From positions 1 through 36,026 of the IMG/VR virus record IMGVR_UViG_3300030419_007643: a stretch of DNA of 36,026 bases. One strand, written 5' to 3'. The notes below the pieces were generated by a model that saw only the letters and a program-made list of their open reading frames with translations, did not search any database and was not told the origin of the DNA. Origin of the DNA: a virus. The stretch's first letter is position 1. Each line of letters begins with the position of its first letter. Below are positions 22,376 to 32,743 of this stretch, one piece after another. A program made the position numbers and the translations under genes.

Positions 22376-25300
22376 TTGACTAAAAAGGTAACATCCACAA
22401 CAACATGTCCTGCAGATATGACTCAGGAAGAGTGTGAAAAGGAAATGAACGACCTTCAGGGCAGCGTTAAAGGCCCAAGCGCATCCAAAAAAAGCCCTGA
22501 AGACTCCTTTTCCGATCTAGATAAGGAAACCAAAGACGATCCTCCTCCGCCCCCGGAAAAGGCCGATGATGATGAAGACGATGAGGAAGAGCATCCTGAT
22601 GATATCAAAGAGCCTAAAGAAGGATATGCTAGCGATGGCACTAAGCTTTTAACTGCAGAAGAAAACCAAAAGCAAATTGAAGCGTTAGAAGCAAAGATTA
22701 AAAAACAAGACGAAGAGAAGGCCGCCGCCGCAGCCGCCAAATTAGAAAATGAAGGTGCAGATACAGATGGCGCAAACCTTCAGGTTGGACAAGAGGAGTT
22801 TGCACAAGGTGAAGCAGCGTCAGACCCAACCACAAACTCATATGTAAATCAAACAGAATCCACGATGCAACAACTTGATGAAGGATATAATCCTTCATGG
22901 GATGATTTCACCGAAACCAGATACCCAATCCAAGCCCGAGGTGCAGAAGAGCTACAAGGTCTCCGCAAAAAGGGTGGCAAAAAATTCATGGGCGTAGAGT
23001 TCGGTGAATGGTGTGGCTTTGGAGAATTTAAGTTCGATCCATTCCAGTTTTTGGGCGTCGGCGGTGAATTCGAAGCCGGCTTCGTTGGAGAGTTCAACTA
23101 TGACTTTGGAGCATTAAAGTTCCGCTGGTTTAAGTTTGGTCCACCTTGCCCTCTCGATCCTGTGGGCGTGGGGCCACCCCCTTACAAAAACAATCTTTAC
23201 AAGCAGATTGAGGATGCTTTCTTTAAGGATCCTGCAAATCTAGAAAAGGCAAAAGAAGAGCGCGATCAAGGCCCACCAGCCGAGATTGGCGATTATGCTG
23301 TTACCAAGGGTTACCTTGAGGACATGAAGCTTGAATTGCCGAACAAAAATACATTATACAAAATGTATGACATAATGTTAGATAGGATTAATTTGCAATC
23401 CTTGCTAAAATGGGTTTGTAACTGCTTTGGTGACCTAGAATTGGCTACAGTGCCATGGGTCGATTTTGAAATGGATCTTAGTGGTGGCGGGTCCATGGGA
23501 GCATCTGGTAAAGCCGGCGCAAAAGGTGGATTGGGAAATCAAGCTCAAAATGTAGAGACCGGCTTTATAACCGAAGAAGAGAAAGCAGCAAATACAACGA
23601 AAGCAACTGGGTTACAATCAGTCGGAAATCAGATGGCGGCAAAACCAGCCGTTGCTAAAATTCAGCATATTGATTGGGGCGTTGAAACAAATATTAAAGT
23701 TCCTGGCCATGGCTTTGCCGACTTAAATCCTGGCCCTGTTGTTCCAATTTTGATAATGGGTGTCAATGGATTTTTGGATGCCAAAATGAATGACATCGGC
23801 CCCAAGATAAACACGATGTGGAATGCCAAAATTGTTAATGAGGATTATCTTTCCATCGATCTTGAGACCGAAGGCTTCCTTTGGACTAAGGCTCTATCAC
23901 AAGGATCCTTTGCCAATGCAAAAGTTAAACTGTTAGATCCAAAACCTGCTCCATCGTCGTGGGATAAACCACTTCCGGTGGATGAGAGCATGTCAAGTGT
24001 AGAAAAGACAATGAAAGCTTGGGATTATGGCGAGACAAAAACAACTGCAGATGGCACAGAATTGGGATTTGACATTTCATATGACGAAGAGACCGGTCAG
24101 TGGGTGGAAATGCCACTGTTTTATGTCCCAACGCCATCGGATGTAGAAAAGCAAGTCGATGAAAAGAAGATCGAAATAGTAACTGCAAAATCAGAAAACG
24201 CATCTGAGGAAACAATAAACGAGCTTGAAAAAGAATTGGAAAATCTTCAATCCGCACAATACGAGCTTGAAGCCTCGATGAATGCCGGCTTGTATGATCC
24301 GGCAAAGAACCCGGACGACTTCAACATCTATTTTTCTGATAGTTATCAAACGCTTAAGAAAGCCGGCGGCAAAGCAGAAGCAGCTTGGGAAGCACCAGAA
24401 AATTTCCCTGTTCCAGTTGCCGTGTCTGCAGAAGCCGAGTATCAGGCCGAAGCTGAAATGCACTATAATGCCAAAGTTGGCGCTAGTATGGAAATGAAAA
24501 CAATCACAATTGCAGATGTATGTGATTTTTGCATCAATTGGCCATCTTTTGATTTTAGGGGGCCAACCTATGACATGATGGCAGCGGTTACTATGCTAAT
24601 GAAAACTGTTGTTGAGGCGTTGTTGGTGCAATTGTTAATGCAACTGTTGATTTCTTTATTGAATTGGCTAACTCAGTGTCCTGATTTCTCTTGTCCAATA
24701 GAAGACAATGACGATGTTGCAAAAGAGATGTCAAATGATTTTGGCGCAGTTGATATTTCAGACTTGATTGACAATTCAAACCCAGATTCCGAAGATCCTG
24801 TTGTTGATATATTTAACGAATGCGGATTGCCACTAATGTTGGAAGGTGACAAGCCACCATCAGTTAGTGACAGAAACATGCCAAGAGCGTTTGTCCGAGG
24901 TTTGTCAAAAAGACTGAGCGGCGCCGAAGTAGTTGGTGCCATGGCTGGCACTCCAACAAGAGAAGTGGTTGAGGTTACAAGAGAGTTTGTTAAGGATGAT
25001 TTCTCTGACCTTCTTGGGGAAAAACTAAAAACTTCCAAACAAATCGAGGATTTGTTCGTCTGCATGGCTCACGCAGTAGAGCCGGCAGAATTGGGAAGAA
25101 TAGAAGACCAAGTGTTAGCAAGGGCAAAAGACCCGAACATCTGTGGGCAAAATGGTTCCATCCGCTTGAGAGACCTCTACGAAGATAAATGCGCTAGTAT
25201 AGAAGATATTGAAAAGTTTTTCAAAAGGGAAATGAATCTGGATAGAAATGTGTTTGAAGAGATTTCAAACGCCCTCAGAGATCCAGAAGAGATGTCAAAA

Positions 25301-28300
25301 CTCATTCCGCCACTGTTCTCTTCTCCCGCAGTCCCTGGATCACCTGCTGTAACGGGCCTGTTAGAGTCTGCCGCAATGGACCCAGCCGCAGGGATGGGCG
25401 ACTTTAACGCCATGCAAGATAACCAAATCGAAATGATTTTTAAACCGGTTGTCAACATGATGGAAAAAGATACGGTGGGAAAAGCTTTCAACGCGGAATT
25501 GGTTAATCAAAATAACGCGCTCCTGAGCAATCTAGAGCGGGATCTGCCCTTGCGCGTGAGAAACGCATTAGCCGACCTTGAAGAAGCATATTCTGGAGGG
25601 TATTGCGAACAATATCTTGATGTGCTGACTAAAGGTAACGAACAATACCCAAAAATTGCCGCACCGCTGAAAAAATCCCTAGAGGATTATGATATAAACA
25701 CTAAAGACTTGATGCCCGATACTCCGAGCAACATTATTTTTGAAACGCCCGTTTTTGTGTCAAAAGAAAAAGTTGCAATAACATACTGGAATCCTACTTT
25801 TACCGAAAACGATGTGGTGCGTCTTTCCAAACAAACTGGTAAAATGCTAGAAGCTCTTGGACCCGGAGGAACTACAAAGGTAGAAGTAAAAATACCAGCC
25901 TCTAATGAGCTTGTAGATAAAACCATATTAACTCTACACATTGGTTACGGTTCGAGTCTATGGACTCCACAAACAGACGACTCAAACAAACAGTATTATA
26001 AAAATGAATTAGTCCTCGCCGCAGATGATCCTGTTCCAGAGGACATAAAAAACAAATTAATTTCAGAAGGACTTGTTATTGTTGGGGATACAACTCCAAA
26101 AGCTGATGTGTTTGCGCATCAAGCACTTAAAGTCTTTGAGAATACGGATGAAGATGTTAAGGGCAAGTTAAATGATCTTTTCAGAGGGCCTTTGTATAAG
26201 CGAGTAATTAGGAGTGTCCTGTCACAAATAGCCTTTGATGTTTCCAGATCCAAGCTTTGGTATGGAGGCCATGGCCACTCTCCGAAATGGCATGCACAAG
26301 CTTATGAACAATGCGTCGATGGGGCGGAACTCAAGAAAAAAGTTTTCGGCCAATTTGAAGAGCGTGGATTGTGGCAAAGCTCGCAAAGGTTTCACAATAA
26401 CTACACAAAACCAACGGAACTTCATGAGTACGTAATGTTTGACCTCGGGTGGAAAATGCATGAAAAAGAGCCCCAGAAATATGATGACCCAACAACTTTA
26501 GTCAAATCAATAGCGGAAATCCCCTCTCCAGAAGATGTTTATGCAGGAGAAAATAACCCCTGGGGACAGGAGCAATACAATAAAGCTTTAAAAAAGTTTT
26601 TTGACAATGGTGAATTTGTTAACAATATGTCAAAAAAACAGCTTAAAGAAGTGATGGACAAGCTGGATCCAGTTGCCTTAAAGATAAGCGCGTTGCAAAA
26701 ACCAAAGTTAATATTGGACCTTATAGACGTTGCTCCTGGGGGTCAACCCAATCATCCGGACAATAAGCCAGGGATTGTTGACATTAATTTGTTGAAAAAG
26801 GTTGTAAAAGAAAACTACAACATGTTTGAACAAGATGATCCAAATGACAAAGAAACTTATTCGTCTTTCCAGTTGGCAATTTTTAGAGCCGTGGTAAATG
26901 GATATATACAAATTTTTGCAAAAGAAATGGCAATATCCAACCTGTTTTCAATCACCAAATTTGACATGAAAGAGTTACAAACATTTGATTTGCTTTTGGA
27001 TTTGGTATACAAGAAAATGATAAACTACTTCTCACAGGAGAAGCAGAAAAAAGTGTGGAAAAAAATGCAGGAAATTCTTGTATTAATTGCAGAAGAGCGG
27101 ATTTTAAAGGACGACCTAAATGATCCTGTAAGCGGCGAACCGTTTAAACCCAAAGATGCGAAAGAAGTACTTAGATTTTTCATTAGAGAAGATTTGCCGG
27201 GTGCAATAAAGTCCGTCGATGGGTTTATTACAAATCCTGATCCTCCAAATCAGCTTGATGATGAGGGCAATCCTGATTCCAATGACCCTGAAGGATGGTT
27301 TGTAGATCCCGAAACAGGCCAACCAATAAAGATTGTCGAAAACAAGAGTTTGCGCGACGTACCAGTTGTCACTTATATGGAAAACGGTATAGAAAAGCCT
27401 CAAGTTTTTGATGTACCATGGTTTTGGAAACACACAACTGCTATACAGGAGAACACGCCACTTAATTTAACGACATATAATGAAAACGTTGGTTCAGATG
27501 GTGCACCAATTGACATAGGCTACCATGCAGCATATGCCTCTCCAAAAAATAGAGACAAATTTGAACGCGGAGTCTTCTTTTTCGAAAAATACATAAGATT
27601 AGAAACTCCCGGCAGACCCGGCGACGATAGAATAATTGTCCCTAAAAGCAAAAAAACCAAAGGATCCGAGAAAGTTTCTAATGCAAGTGGTGTGTGGAAT
27701 GAAACAAACTTTTCACTTATATTTTTAAATCCGGAGAATTGGAAAAATGATTCTAGCAAATCTCAAACATCCGTATTTACAGATAACGCTCCGGGACTTA
27801 ACACGTTTTCTAATTTAGGTCTTTGGAACGAATCCTTAGAAAAACATGTCGAAGATGGTCGGATAAACGATATTAAAGTGGGGGTTCGATTAAACTATGC
27901 CATGTTAGCATCTGTTGAAAATTCTGCTGTTTTTAACGAAGTGTACGAAAAAATATCCGATATTGCCCAACAGGATCCTGCTGTGGACAATTATGGAGTT
28001 AGAGAAAAAACCCTTAGAATGTATAACACGCAGTTTGCGGACAAAAATATGACACTGCTTAATAAAATGGTTAAAGATTTTGAAATTAGTGAAGGCATGG
28101 CTGAATTTACAGAAGGCTTGCTGGCTTCCGCAGCCAGTTCAATTTCAAAATCTGGTCATGTGTTTTCTTTGCCGATTGTTTCCAAAGAGGTGTCAATTTT
28201 AGACAGTGATATGCTTAGTAAGTCGCCTGCTCAAATAAATGCAGAAGACTCTAGCATATTTGCTGAAAAGATGGAAGAGCTAGTTCCTGACCTGATTGCC

Positions 28301-28615
28301 GAATTGAAGAACGGTATTGATTATAGGACTTTGTTTGATTATAGTATTTCTCCCCAAAAATTGTTCTATGCAATATACATGTACAACGCTTTGACCCTAT
28401 CCTTTAGAAAAGGGTTCAAGAACGGCTTTAAACGCACCAAACTGGGCCTAAAGACTGCATTTAAGCTAGCTTTGAGCGCGAAAGACCCTGTAAAACAGCG
28501 CAAAGATGCCATCGACTCTGCAGAAGAAGTGAAAAAGGTCGATGGTGAAAACGACCCGCAAGCGAGAACTTGGAAAGGGGAGTCAAAGATTCTCGGAATT
28601 ACTGGAGAGTACTAG
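22376..28615 (+). CDS. Giant virion-associated protein, 2079 aa
   Basis: This is by far the largest gene. It starts at TTG with AGGG ten bases upstream; the first ATG in frame (22418) lacks a ribosome binding site. The N-terminus is low-complexity, with an acidic proline-rich stretch (DDPPPPPEKADDDEDDEEEH, about 53-72) and a coiled coil (about 85-125, including EAKIKKQDEEKAAAAAAKLEN). A second coiled coil lies around 588-640. Residues about 731-770 are strongly hydrophobic (MLMKTVVEALLVQLLMQLLISLLNWL), enough for membrane insertion. The rest mixes helical and strand regions with many Cys-poor acidic blocks. It sits between the spike and gp25. Marine T4-like phages often carry a very large protein (sometimes called VrlC) near this point, which I offer only as a tentative parallel. 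Confidence 0.8.
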   Translation: MTKKVTSTTTCPADMTQEECEKEMNDLQGSVKGPSASKKSPEDSFSDLDKETKDDPPPPPEKADDDEDDEEEHPDDIKEPKEGYASDGTKLLTAEENQKQIEALEAKIKKQDEEKAAAAAAKLENEGADTDGANLQVGQEEFAQGEAASDPTTNSYVNQTESTMQQLDEGYNPSWDDFTETRYPIQARGAEELQGLRKKGGKKFMGVEFGEWCGFGEFKFDPFQFLGVGGEFEAGFVGEFNYDFGALKFRWFKFGPPCPLDPVGVGPPPYKNNLYKQIEDAFFKDPANLEKAKEERDQGPPAEIGDYAVTKGYLEDMKLELPNKNTLYKMYDIMLDRINLQSLLKWVCNCFGDLELATVPWVDFEMDLSGGGSMGASGKAGAKGGLGNQAQNVETGFITEEEKAANTTKATGLQSVGNQMAAKPAVAKIQHIDWGVETNIKVPGHGFADLNPGPVVPILIMGVNGFLDAKMNDIGPKINTMWNAKIVNEDYLSIDLETEGFLWTKALSQGSFANAKVKLLDPKPAPSSWDKPLPVDESMSSVEKTMKAWDYGETKTTADGTELGFDISYDEETGQWVEMPLFYVPTPSDVEKQVDEKKIEIVTAKSENASEETINELEKELENLQSAQYELEASMNAGLYDPAKNPDDFNIYFSDSYQTLKKAGGKAEAAWEAPENFPVPVAVSAEAEYQAEAEMHYNAKVGASMEMKTITIADVCDFCINWPSFDFRGPTYDMMAAVTMLMKTVVEALLVQLLMQLLISLLNWLTQCPDFSCPIEDNDDVAKEMSNDFGAVDISDLIDNSNPDSEDPVVDIFNECGLPLMLEGDKPPSVSDRNMPRAFVRGLSKRLSGAEVVGAMAGTPTREVVEVTREFVKDDFSDLLGEKLKTSKQIEDLFVCMAHAVEPAELGRIEDQVLARAKDPNICGQNGSIRLRDLYEDKCASIEDIEKFFKREMNLDRNVFEEISNALRDPEEMSKLIPPLFSSPAVPGSPAVTGLLESAAMDPAAGMGDFNAMQDNQIEMIFKPVVNMMEKDTVGKAFNAELVNQNNALLSNLERDLPLRVRNALADLEEAYSGGYCEQYLDVLTKGNEQYPKIAAPLKKSLEDYDINTKDLMPDTPSNIIFETPVFVSKEKVAITYWNPTFTENDVVRLSKQTGKMLEALGPGGTTKVEVKIPASNELVDKTILTLHIGYGSSLWTPQTDDSNKQYYKNELVLAADDPVPEDIKNKLISEGLVIVGDTTPKADVFAHQALKVFENTDEDVKGKLNDLFRGPLYKRVIRSVLSQIAFDVSRSKLWYGGHGHSPKWHAQAYEQCVDGAELKKKVFGQFEERGLWQSSQRFHNNYTKPTELHEYVMFDLGWKMHEKEPQKYDDPTTLVKSIAEIPSPEDVYAGENNPWGQEQYNKALKKFFDNGEFVNNMSKKQLKEVMDKLDPVALKISALQKPKLILDLIDVAPGGQPNHPDNKPGIVDINLLKKVVKENYNMFEQDDPNDKETYSSFQLAIFRAVVNGYIQIFAKEMAISNLFSITKFDMKELQTFDLLLDLVYKKMINYFSQEKQKKVWKKMQEILVLIAEERILKDDLNDPVSGEPFKPKDAKEVLRFFIREDLPGAIKSVDGFITNPDPPNQLDDEGNPDSNDPEGWFVDPETGQPIKIVENKSLRDVPVVTYMENGIEKPQVFDVPWFWKHTTAIQENTPLNLTTYNENVGSDGAPIDIGYHAAYASPKNRDKFERGVFFFEKYIRLETPGRPGDDRIIVPKSKKTKGSEKVSNASGVWNETNFSLIFLNPENWKNDSSKSQTSVFTDNAPGLNTFSNLGLWNESLEKHVEDGRINDIKVGVRLNYAMLASVENSAVFNEVYEKISDIAQQDPAVDNYGVREKTLRMYNTQFADKNMTLLNKMVKDFEISEGMAEFTEGLLASAASSISKSGHVFSLPIVSKEVSILDSDMLSKSPAQINAEDSSIFAEKMEELVPDLIAELKNGIDYRTLFDYSISPQKLFYAIYMYNALTLSFRKGFKNGFKRTKLGLKTAFKLALSAKDPVKQRKDAIDSAEEVKKVDGENDPQARTWKGESKILGITGEY

Positions 28616-28637
28616 TTAGTATTATAGGGGTATTAGA

Positions 28638-29024
28638 ATGGCCGGAATAACACCTAAATTACCATTATCAATCAGCCCAGAGGGTGATTACGCTTCTATT
28701 AAAACCCTGACTGCACTAGTGCAACAAAATTTTAAAAATCTTATTTTAACCGCTCCTGGCGAAAGAGTCATGGACGCTGATTTTGGAGTTGGACTAAGGC
28801 GATATTTGTTTGAGCCGTTTGGACCTAACTTAACACAATCAATAAGAGCAAACATAGTTAGACAAGTTGGCATATACTTGCCATTTGTTAAGATAATTGA
28901 TATCTTTTTTGACACGACAGAACTTGTTTTGGGGCAAGAAATAGATACTGAGACCCTAAGAGTTATAATTAATTATCAAATTACTCCACTTGATGTGACT
29001 AACGTTTTAGAAATTAGTCCATAA
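28638..29024 (+). CDS. Baseplate wedge protein, gp25/W family
   Basis: The 128-aa protein belongs to the GPW/gp25 family, the lysozyme-fold wedge protein at the base of contractile-tail sheaths. Family marks are IKTLTALVQQNFKNLILTAPGERVMDADFGVGLRRYLFEPF, containing the conserved PGER and FGxGL segments, and a C-terminal strand with INYQITP. Length equals T4 gp25 (132 aa). It recruits the sheath start to the baseplate in T4. A good AGGGG ribosome binding site precedes ATG. It is followed by the gp6/J homologue, the W-J order also seen in P2 and T4-type tails, which supports both calls. Confidence 0.93.
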   Translation: MAGITPKLPLSISPEGDYASIKTLTALVQQNFKNLILTAPGERVMDADFGVGLRRYLFEPFGPNLTQSIRANIVRQVGIYLPFVKIIDIFFDTTELVLGQEIDTETLRVIINYQITPLDVTNVLEISP

Positions 29025-29054
29025 AACACTATTTATCGTTAAGGAGATTTTGTA

Positions 29055-30860
29055 GTGCCTTTCATTAAAAAGAAAACAGTCCCAATTAATTATACAGATA
29101 GAGATTTCGATTCTATCAAGCTAGCGTTGTTAGACCATGCAAAAAGATATTACCCCGAAACTTATAAAGATTTTAGCGAGGCCGGCTTTGGTGCGTTGAT
29201 GATGGATAGTGTTGCCTATATTGGCGATATTCTTTCCTTTTATTTGGATTATCAGGTAAATGAGTCCTTTCTCGACTCTGCATTAGAATACAACAATGTT
29301 GTTAGATTGGCAAACCAATTGGGATATACTGCTCCAACTAGAGCTTCTTCAACTGGCATTATAACATGTTATTTAAAAGTGCCCTCCCTGTCTGCCGGAT
29401 ACGGACCAGACACTTCGTATTTGCCGGTTTTGAAAAAGGGAACTAAGTTTGTAAGCAATAGCAATGCAGTTTTTACATTAATTGAAGATATCAATTTTGA
29501 TGATAATAACAACGAGTATAGAGTTGCAACAACCAATTCAACTACCGGCATGCCAACGAACTATGCAATCAAAGCATCCGGCCTTGTGGTTTCCGGAGAA
29601 TTGGTGGAACAAACGATGACAATCGGAGATCACCAAAGGTTTCTAAAACTAAGATTGGATGGCGACAATGTGACTGAGGTTGTATCTGTTGTAGATTCTG
29701 AAGGTCATGAATACATCGAGGTGGATTATTTAACACAAAATGTTGTTTACAAGCCTGTTGTAAATCGAGGAGATGACAAAAACAAAGCTCCTTCTATTTT
29801 AAAGCCGTTTGCAGCCCCTCGCCGTTTTGTGACAGTACATGAGGGGACTACCACATCCCTGCAATTTGGTTTTGGATCAGAGTCCAATCTCAACACTGAA
29901 AAGGTTGTAGACCCCAGCAAAGTTGTTTTGAAAAGACATGGCAGAGACCACGTTACTGACAAATCTTTTGACCCCTCTGTTCTTATGGAAACAGACAAGC
30001 TCGGTGTTGCACCGTCCAATACAACTTTACGAGTTGTTTACAGAATAAACAGCGTCAACGATGTAAATGCAGGGGCAAAATCAATTACAAAAGTTATCGA
30101 TCCGGTCTTTAATTTCAAAGACTCAGCCACATTAACTAAATCTACGGTAAGAACTGTCATTGGCTCTCTTGAAGCAGAAAACGAAAACCCAATATTGGGA
30201 GATGTCATCATTCCAGAGACAGAAGAACTAAAGCAGAGGGCTTACGGATTTTTCGCAACTCAAAATCGTTGCGTTACAAAGATGGATTATGTACATCTTT
30301 CATATTCCATGCCGGCTACATATGGATCGATCAAGAGAGCGAATATTGTTAAAGACACCGATTCCTTCAAAAGAAACATGAATATGTACGTAATTTCTGA
30401 AGATGCAGACGGATATTTGATAGAATCTAGTGCAACGATAAAAAGTAACTTAAAAACTTGGCTCTCAGCGCATAAAATGTTAAATGACACGATTGACATC
30501 ATGAACGCAAAGATTGTTAATCTTTCGATACACTATGAGCTTGTAACTGATTTGACAGAAAATAAACATGACGTGATGGCCCGTGCATCAAAAGCAATTA
30601 GAACCAGAATGGTAAATACGAAGCTTGAAATTGGAGAACCCTTTAGGATATCAGAGGTGTACAGAGTTTTGAAAAATGTAGATGGTGTTTTGGATGTCGT
30701 TGACGTTAAAGTAAAAAGAAAGACAGGCGACTTATATGCCGATACATTTTATAACACTGCTGCGAACACTAGTCCGGACGGAAGATTAATTTGGGCACCA
30801 GAAAATGTTATATTTGAAATCAAATATCCAAACGCAGACATAAGGGGCGTAGTTAGATAA
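29055..30860 (+). CDS. Baseplate wedge protein, gp6/J family
   Basis: The 601-aa protein is the baseplate J/gp6 homologue. The N-terminus (DRDFDSIKLALLDHAKRYYPE, then ALMMDSVAYIGDILSFYLDYQVNESFLDSALEYNNVVRLANQLGY) is the hallmark helical region of this family, and IPETEELKQRAYGFFATQNRCVTKMDYVHL is the conserved central block. T4 gp6 is 660 aa. gp6 dimers form the iris-like ring that holds the six wedges and opens on contraction. It starts with GTG, preceded by a strong AAGGAG at 29041. The TAA overlaps the ATG of the next gene by one base, so the two are coupled. Confidence 0.92.
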   Translation: MPFIKKKTVPINYTDRDFDSIKLALLDHAKRYYPETYKDFSEAGFGALMMDSVAYIGDILSFYLDYQVNESFLDSALEYNNVVRLANQLGYTAPTRASSTGIITCYLKVPSLSAGYGPDTSYLPVLKKGTKFVSNSNAVFTLIEDINFDDNNNEYRVATTNSTTGMPTNYAIKASGLVVSGELVEQTMTIGDHQRFLKLRLDGDNVTEVVSVVDSEGHEYIEVDYLTQNVVYKPVVNRGDDKNKAPSILKPFAAPRRFVTVHEGTTTSLQFGFGSESNLNTEKVVDPSKVVLKRHGRDHVTDKSFDPSVLMETDKLGVAPSNTTLRVVYRINSVNDVNAGAKSITKVIDPVFNFKDSATLTKSTVRTVIGSLEAENENPILGDVIIPETEELKQRAYGFFATQNRCVTKMDYVHLSYSMPATYGSIKRANIVKDTDSFKRNMNMYVISEDADGYLIESSATIKSNLKTWLSAHKMLNDTIDIMNAKIVNLSIHYELVTDLTENKHDVMARASKAIRTRMVNTKLEIGEPFRISEVYRVLKNVDGVLDVVDVKVKRKTGDLYADTFYNTAANTSPDGRLIWAPENVIFEIKYPNADIRGVVR

Positions 30861-32743
30861 TGGCAATTACTAGATACAGCGCTAGCGCAGATACTACAAT
30901 TTCTGACGCTTATGAACTCAATCTTACGACTCGTGCTTCGGGCGCAAATATGGGTGCCGCTGATGTTTTAGAAACATTCATGATTTACAATCAGGCTGGC
31001 ACAGGATCGATTGAGAAAAGCAGAATCTTGATCAAGTTTCCCACAACTGACATATCTGCAGACAGAACTGCCGGCAATATTCCAGCCAGTGGAAGTGTTA
31101 GTTTTTATTTAAGAATGTTTAATGTAGCTCATGCAATGACAACGCCAAAAGACTTCACCCTATCCGTTAGACCAATTACAACCGATTGGCAAGAAGGCCA
31201 GGGTCTTGACATGGAAACCTATAAAGACGTCACCCGAGATAAGGTCGAAGGCGCAAACTGGAATATAGCCATGTCTGGTTCCGATGCGAAAGCTGTTGCC
31301 AAAGTAACAGCGGCAAGCAAAACGGCGGGTCAAGCAAATACAAGAGTTTTAAGCATCACGGACGCCGGCGCACAAACCGTTGATTTTCAAATCGATAACT
31401 CGATTAGCACCTCTACTGCAACCAAAATTGCATTCGGCAACGCAAATAGTAATGCTACACAATTTGCAACTAATATCGCTGCAGCCGTCAACGCTGCGAA
31501 TTCTGCAAATACTTGCAATGTCACAGCTACGTCTTCCGGCGCCGTTGTCACTCTCACACAAGACACTGCTGGGTTGGCCGGCCAAACAACAATTGAAGGA
31601 ACAGCAGTTGATGATAGTGTCGTGTCCGTAACACAGGCTTTTTCTAACCTCATAGCTTGGACCACTACGGGTGGGGATTATGATGACGATAGCACATACA
31701 CGAGCTACACCCAAACCTTCACCTCTGGAACGGAAGACATGAACATAAATGTGACGTCCCTGGTGGAAGAGTGGATTGCTGGCACTAAATCAAATTATGG
31801 AGTCGGGGTACACCTTACTGGCAGCGTTGAAACTGGCTCGGTTTCCCTCTATACCAAGAAGTTCTTTGCTAGAAGTAGTGAATATTATCTTAAAAGACCG
31901 GTTATTGAGGCCCGTTGGGATTCTACAAAAAAAGACGACAGAGGCAACTTCTATGTTAGTAGTTCGCTAGTTCCGGAGAAGGATAACGTAAATACCCTAT
32001 ATCTTTACAATTATGTACGAGGTCAGCTTAAAAATATCCCCTCTGTTGGAACAGGGCACATATATGTCACTTTGCACACGGGCTCTGGAGGCCCCTCCTC
32101 ATCTGCCATAGAACTAAGGGATTCTTCGAGTGCTGGCACCTCCACTATTCACACTTATGCGACCGGTGGATATGTTGAGGCGGGTGTATATTCTGCTTCG
32201 GTTGTTATCACCGGTGCCCTTAGTGGTGCAAATGAGTATTATTATGATGTTTGGAGTACAGGCCAGGGTGGTAACACCCTGTTCACGGGTTCGGGCTTTG
32301 TTCCTAAGACTTTTGGAGGTCAAAACGTCACAAACCCAGATACTTCATACTATACTAAGATAACAAATCTTAAATCAAAATATGCCCACAATGATACAGC
32401 TAGGCTTAGGTTGCATGTCCGACCAAAAAACTGGGATCCAAACATATACACAGTGGCATCTAAAACGATACAAAACACAATAATTGAGAATGCCTATTAC
32501 AAGGTTAATAGAATTATAGATAATCATCAGGTCATAGATTATGGCACTGGTAGTACCTCGCCACAAGTTGTGCCGAGTACGGGCTCTTATACAAGATTAT
32601 CTTTTGATGTGTCTGGAAATTATTTTGATTTAGACATGTCTTTGATGGAAAGTGGCTATTCATATGGAGTAAAGTTTCTTTATTACAACAACGGTTATTA
32701 TCATGAACAGTCAGAGTTGTTTAAATTTAGAGTTGAGAAATAA
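30860..32743 (+). CDS. Virion protein with DNRLRE-like fold and inserted ~120-aa domain
   Basis: The 627-aa protein begins with a pattern typical of DNRLRE-like beta sandwiches: ADTTISDAYELN, ANMGAADVLETFMIY, SRILIKFPTTDI and later DMNINVTSLVEEWIAG plus YLKRPVIEARW. Residues about 142-262, between GANWNIAM and AWTTTGGDYDD, break this pattern with a Thr/Ala/Asn-rich stretch (TAGQANTRVLSITDAG ... VTLTQDTAGLAGQT). That inserted block closely resembles the repeats in the following gene in size and composition. The C-terminal half is Gly/Ser/Tyr-rich beta structure (TGSGGPSSS, TGALSGANEYYY). It is likely a baseplate-associated fibre or wedge decoration that binds a host glycan. A direct T4 counterpart is not evident. 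Confidence 0.8.
   Translation: MAITRYSASADTTISDAYELNLTTRASGANMGAADVLETFMIYNQAGTGSIEKSRILIKFPTTDISADRTAGNIPASGSVSFYLRMFNVAHAMTTPKDFTLSVRPITTDWQEGQGLDMETYKDVTRDKVEGANWNIAMSGSDAKAVAKVTAASKTAGQANTRVLSITDAGAQTVDFQIDNSISTSTATKIAFGNANSNATQFATNIAAAVNAANSANTCNVTATSSGAVVTLTQDTAGLAGQTTIEGTAVDDSVVSVTQAFSNLIAWTTTGGDYDDDSTYTSYTQTFTSGTEDMNINVTSLVEEWIAGTKSNYGVGVHLTGSVETGSVSLYTKKFFARSSEYYLKRPVIEARWDSTKKDDRGNFYVSSSLVPEKDNVNTLYLYNYVRGQLKNIPSVGTGHIYVTLHTGSGGPSSSAIELRDSSSAGTSTIHTYATGGYVEAGVYSASVVITGALSGANEYYYDVWSTGQGGNTLFTGSGFVPKTFGGQNVTNPDTSYYTKITNLKSKYAHNDTARLRLHVRPKNWDPNIYTVASKTIQNTIIENAYYKVNRIIDNHQVIDYGTGSTSPQVVPSTGSYTRLSFDVSGNYFDLDMSLMESGYSYGVKFLYYNNGYYHEQSELFKFRVEK
31285..31645 (+). repeat. Inserted domain related to the 119-codon repeats
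   Basis: This stretch encodes about 120 residues placed between GANW and the WTTTGGDYDD strand of the DNRLRE-like protein. It shares with the later repeats the order Thr/Ala-rich strand, an ATNIAAAVNAA helix matching LVIKAINGT, VTLTQDTAGLAGQ matching ITLTMDAAGTAGN, and an acidic end. The relationship is judged by eye on pattern and length. Confidence 0.55.
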
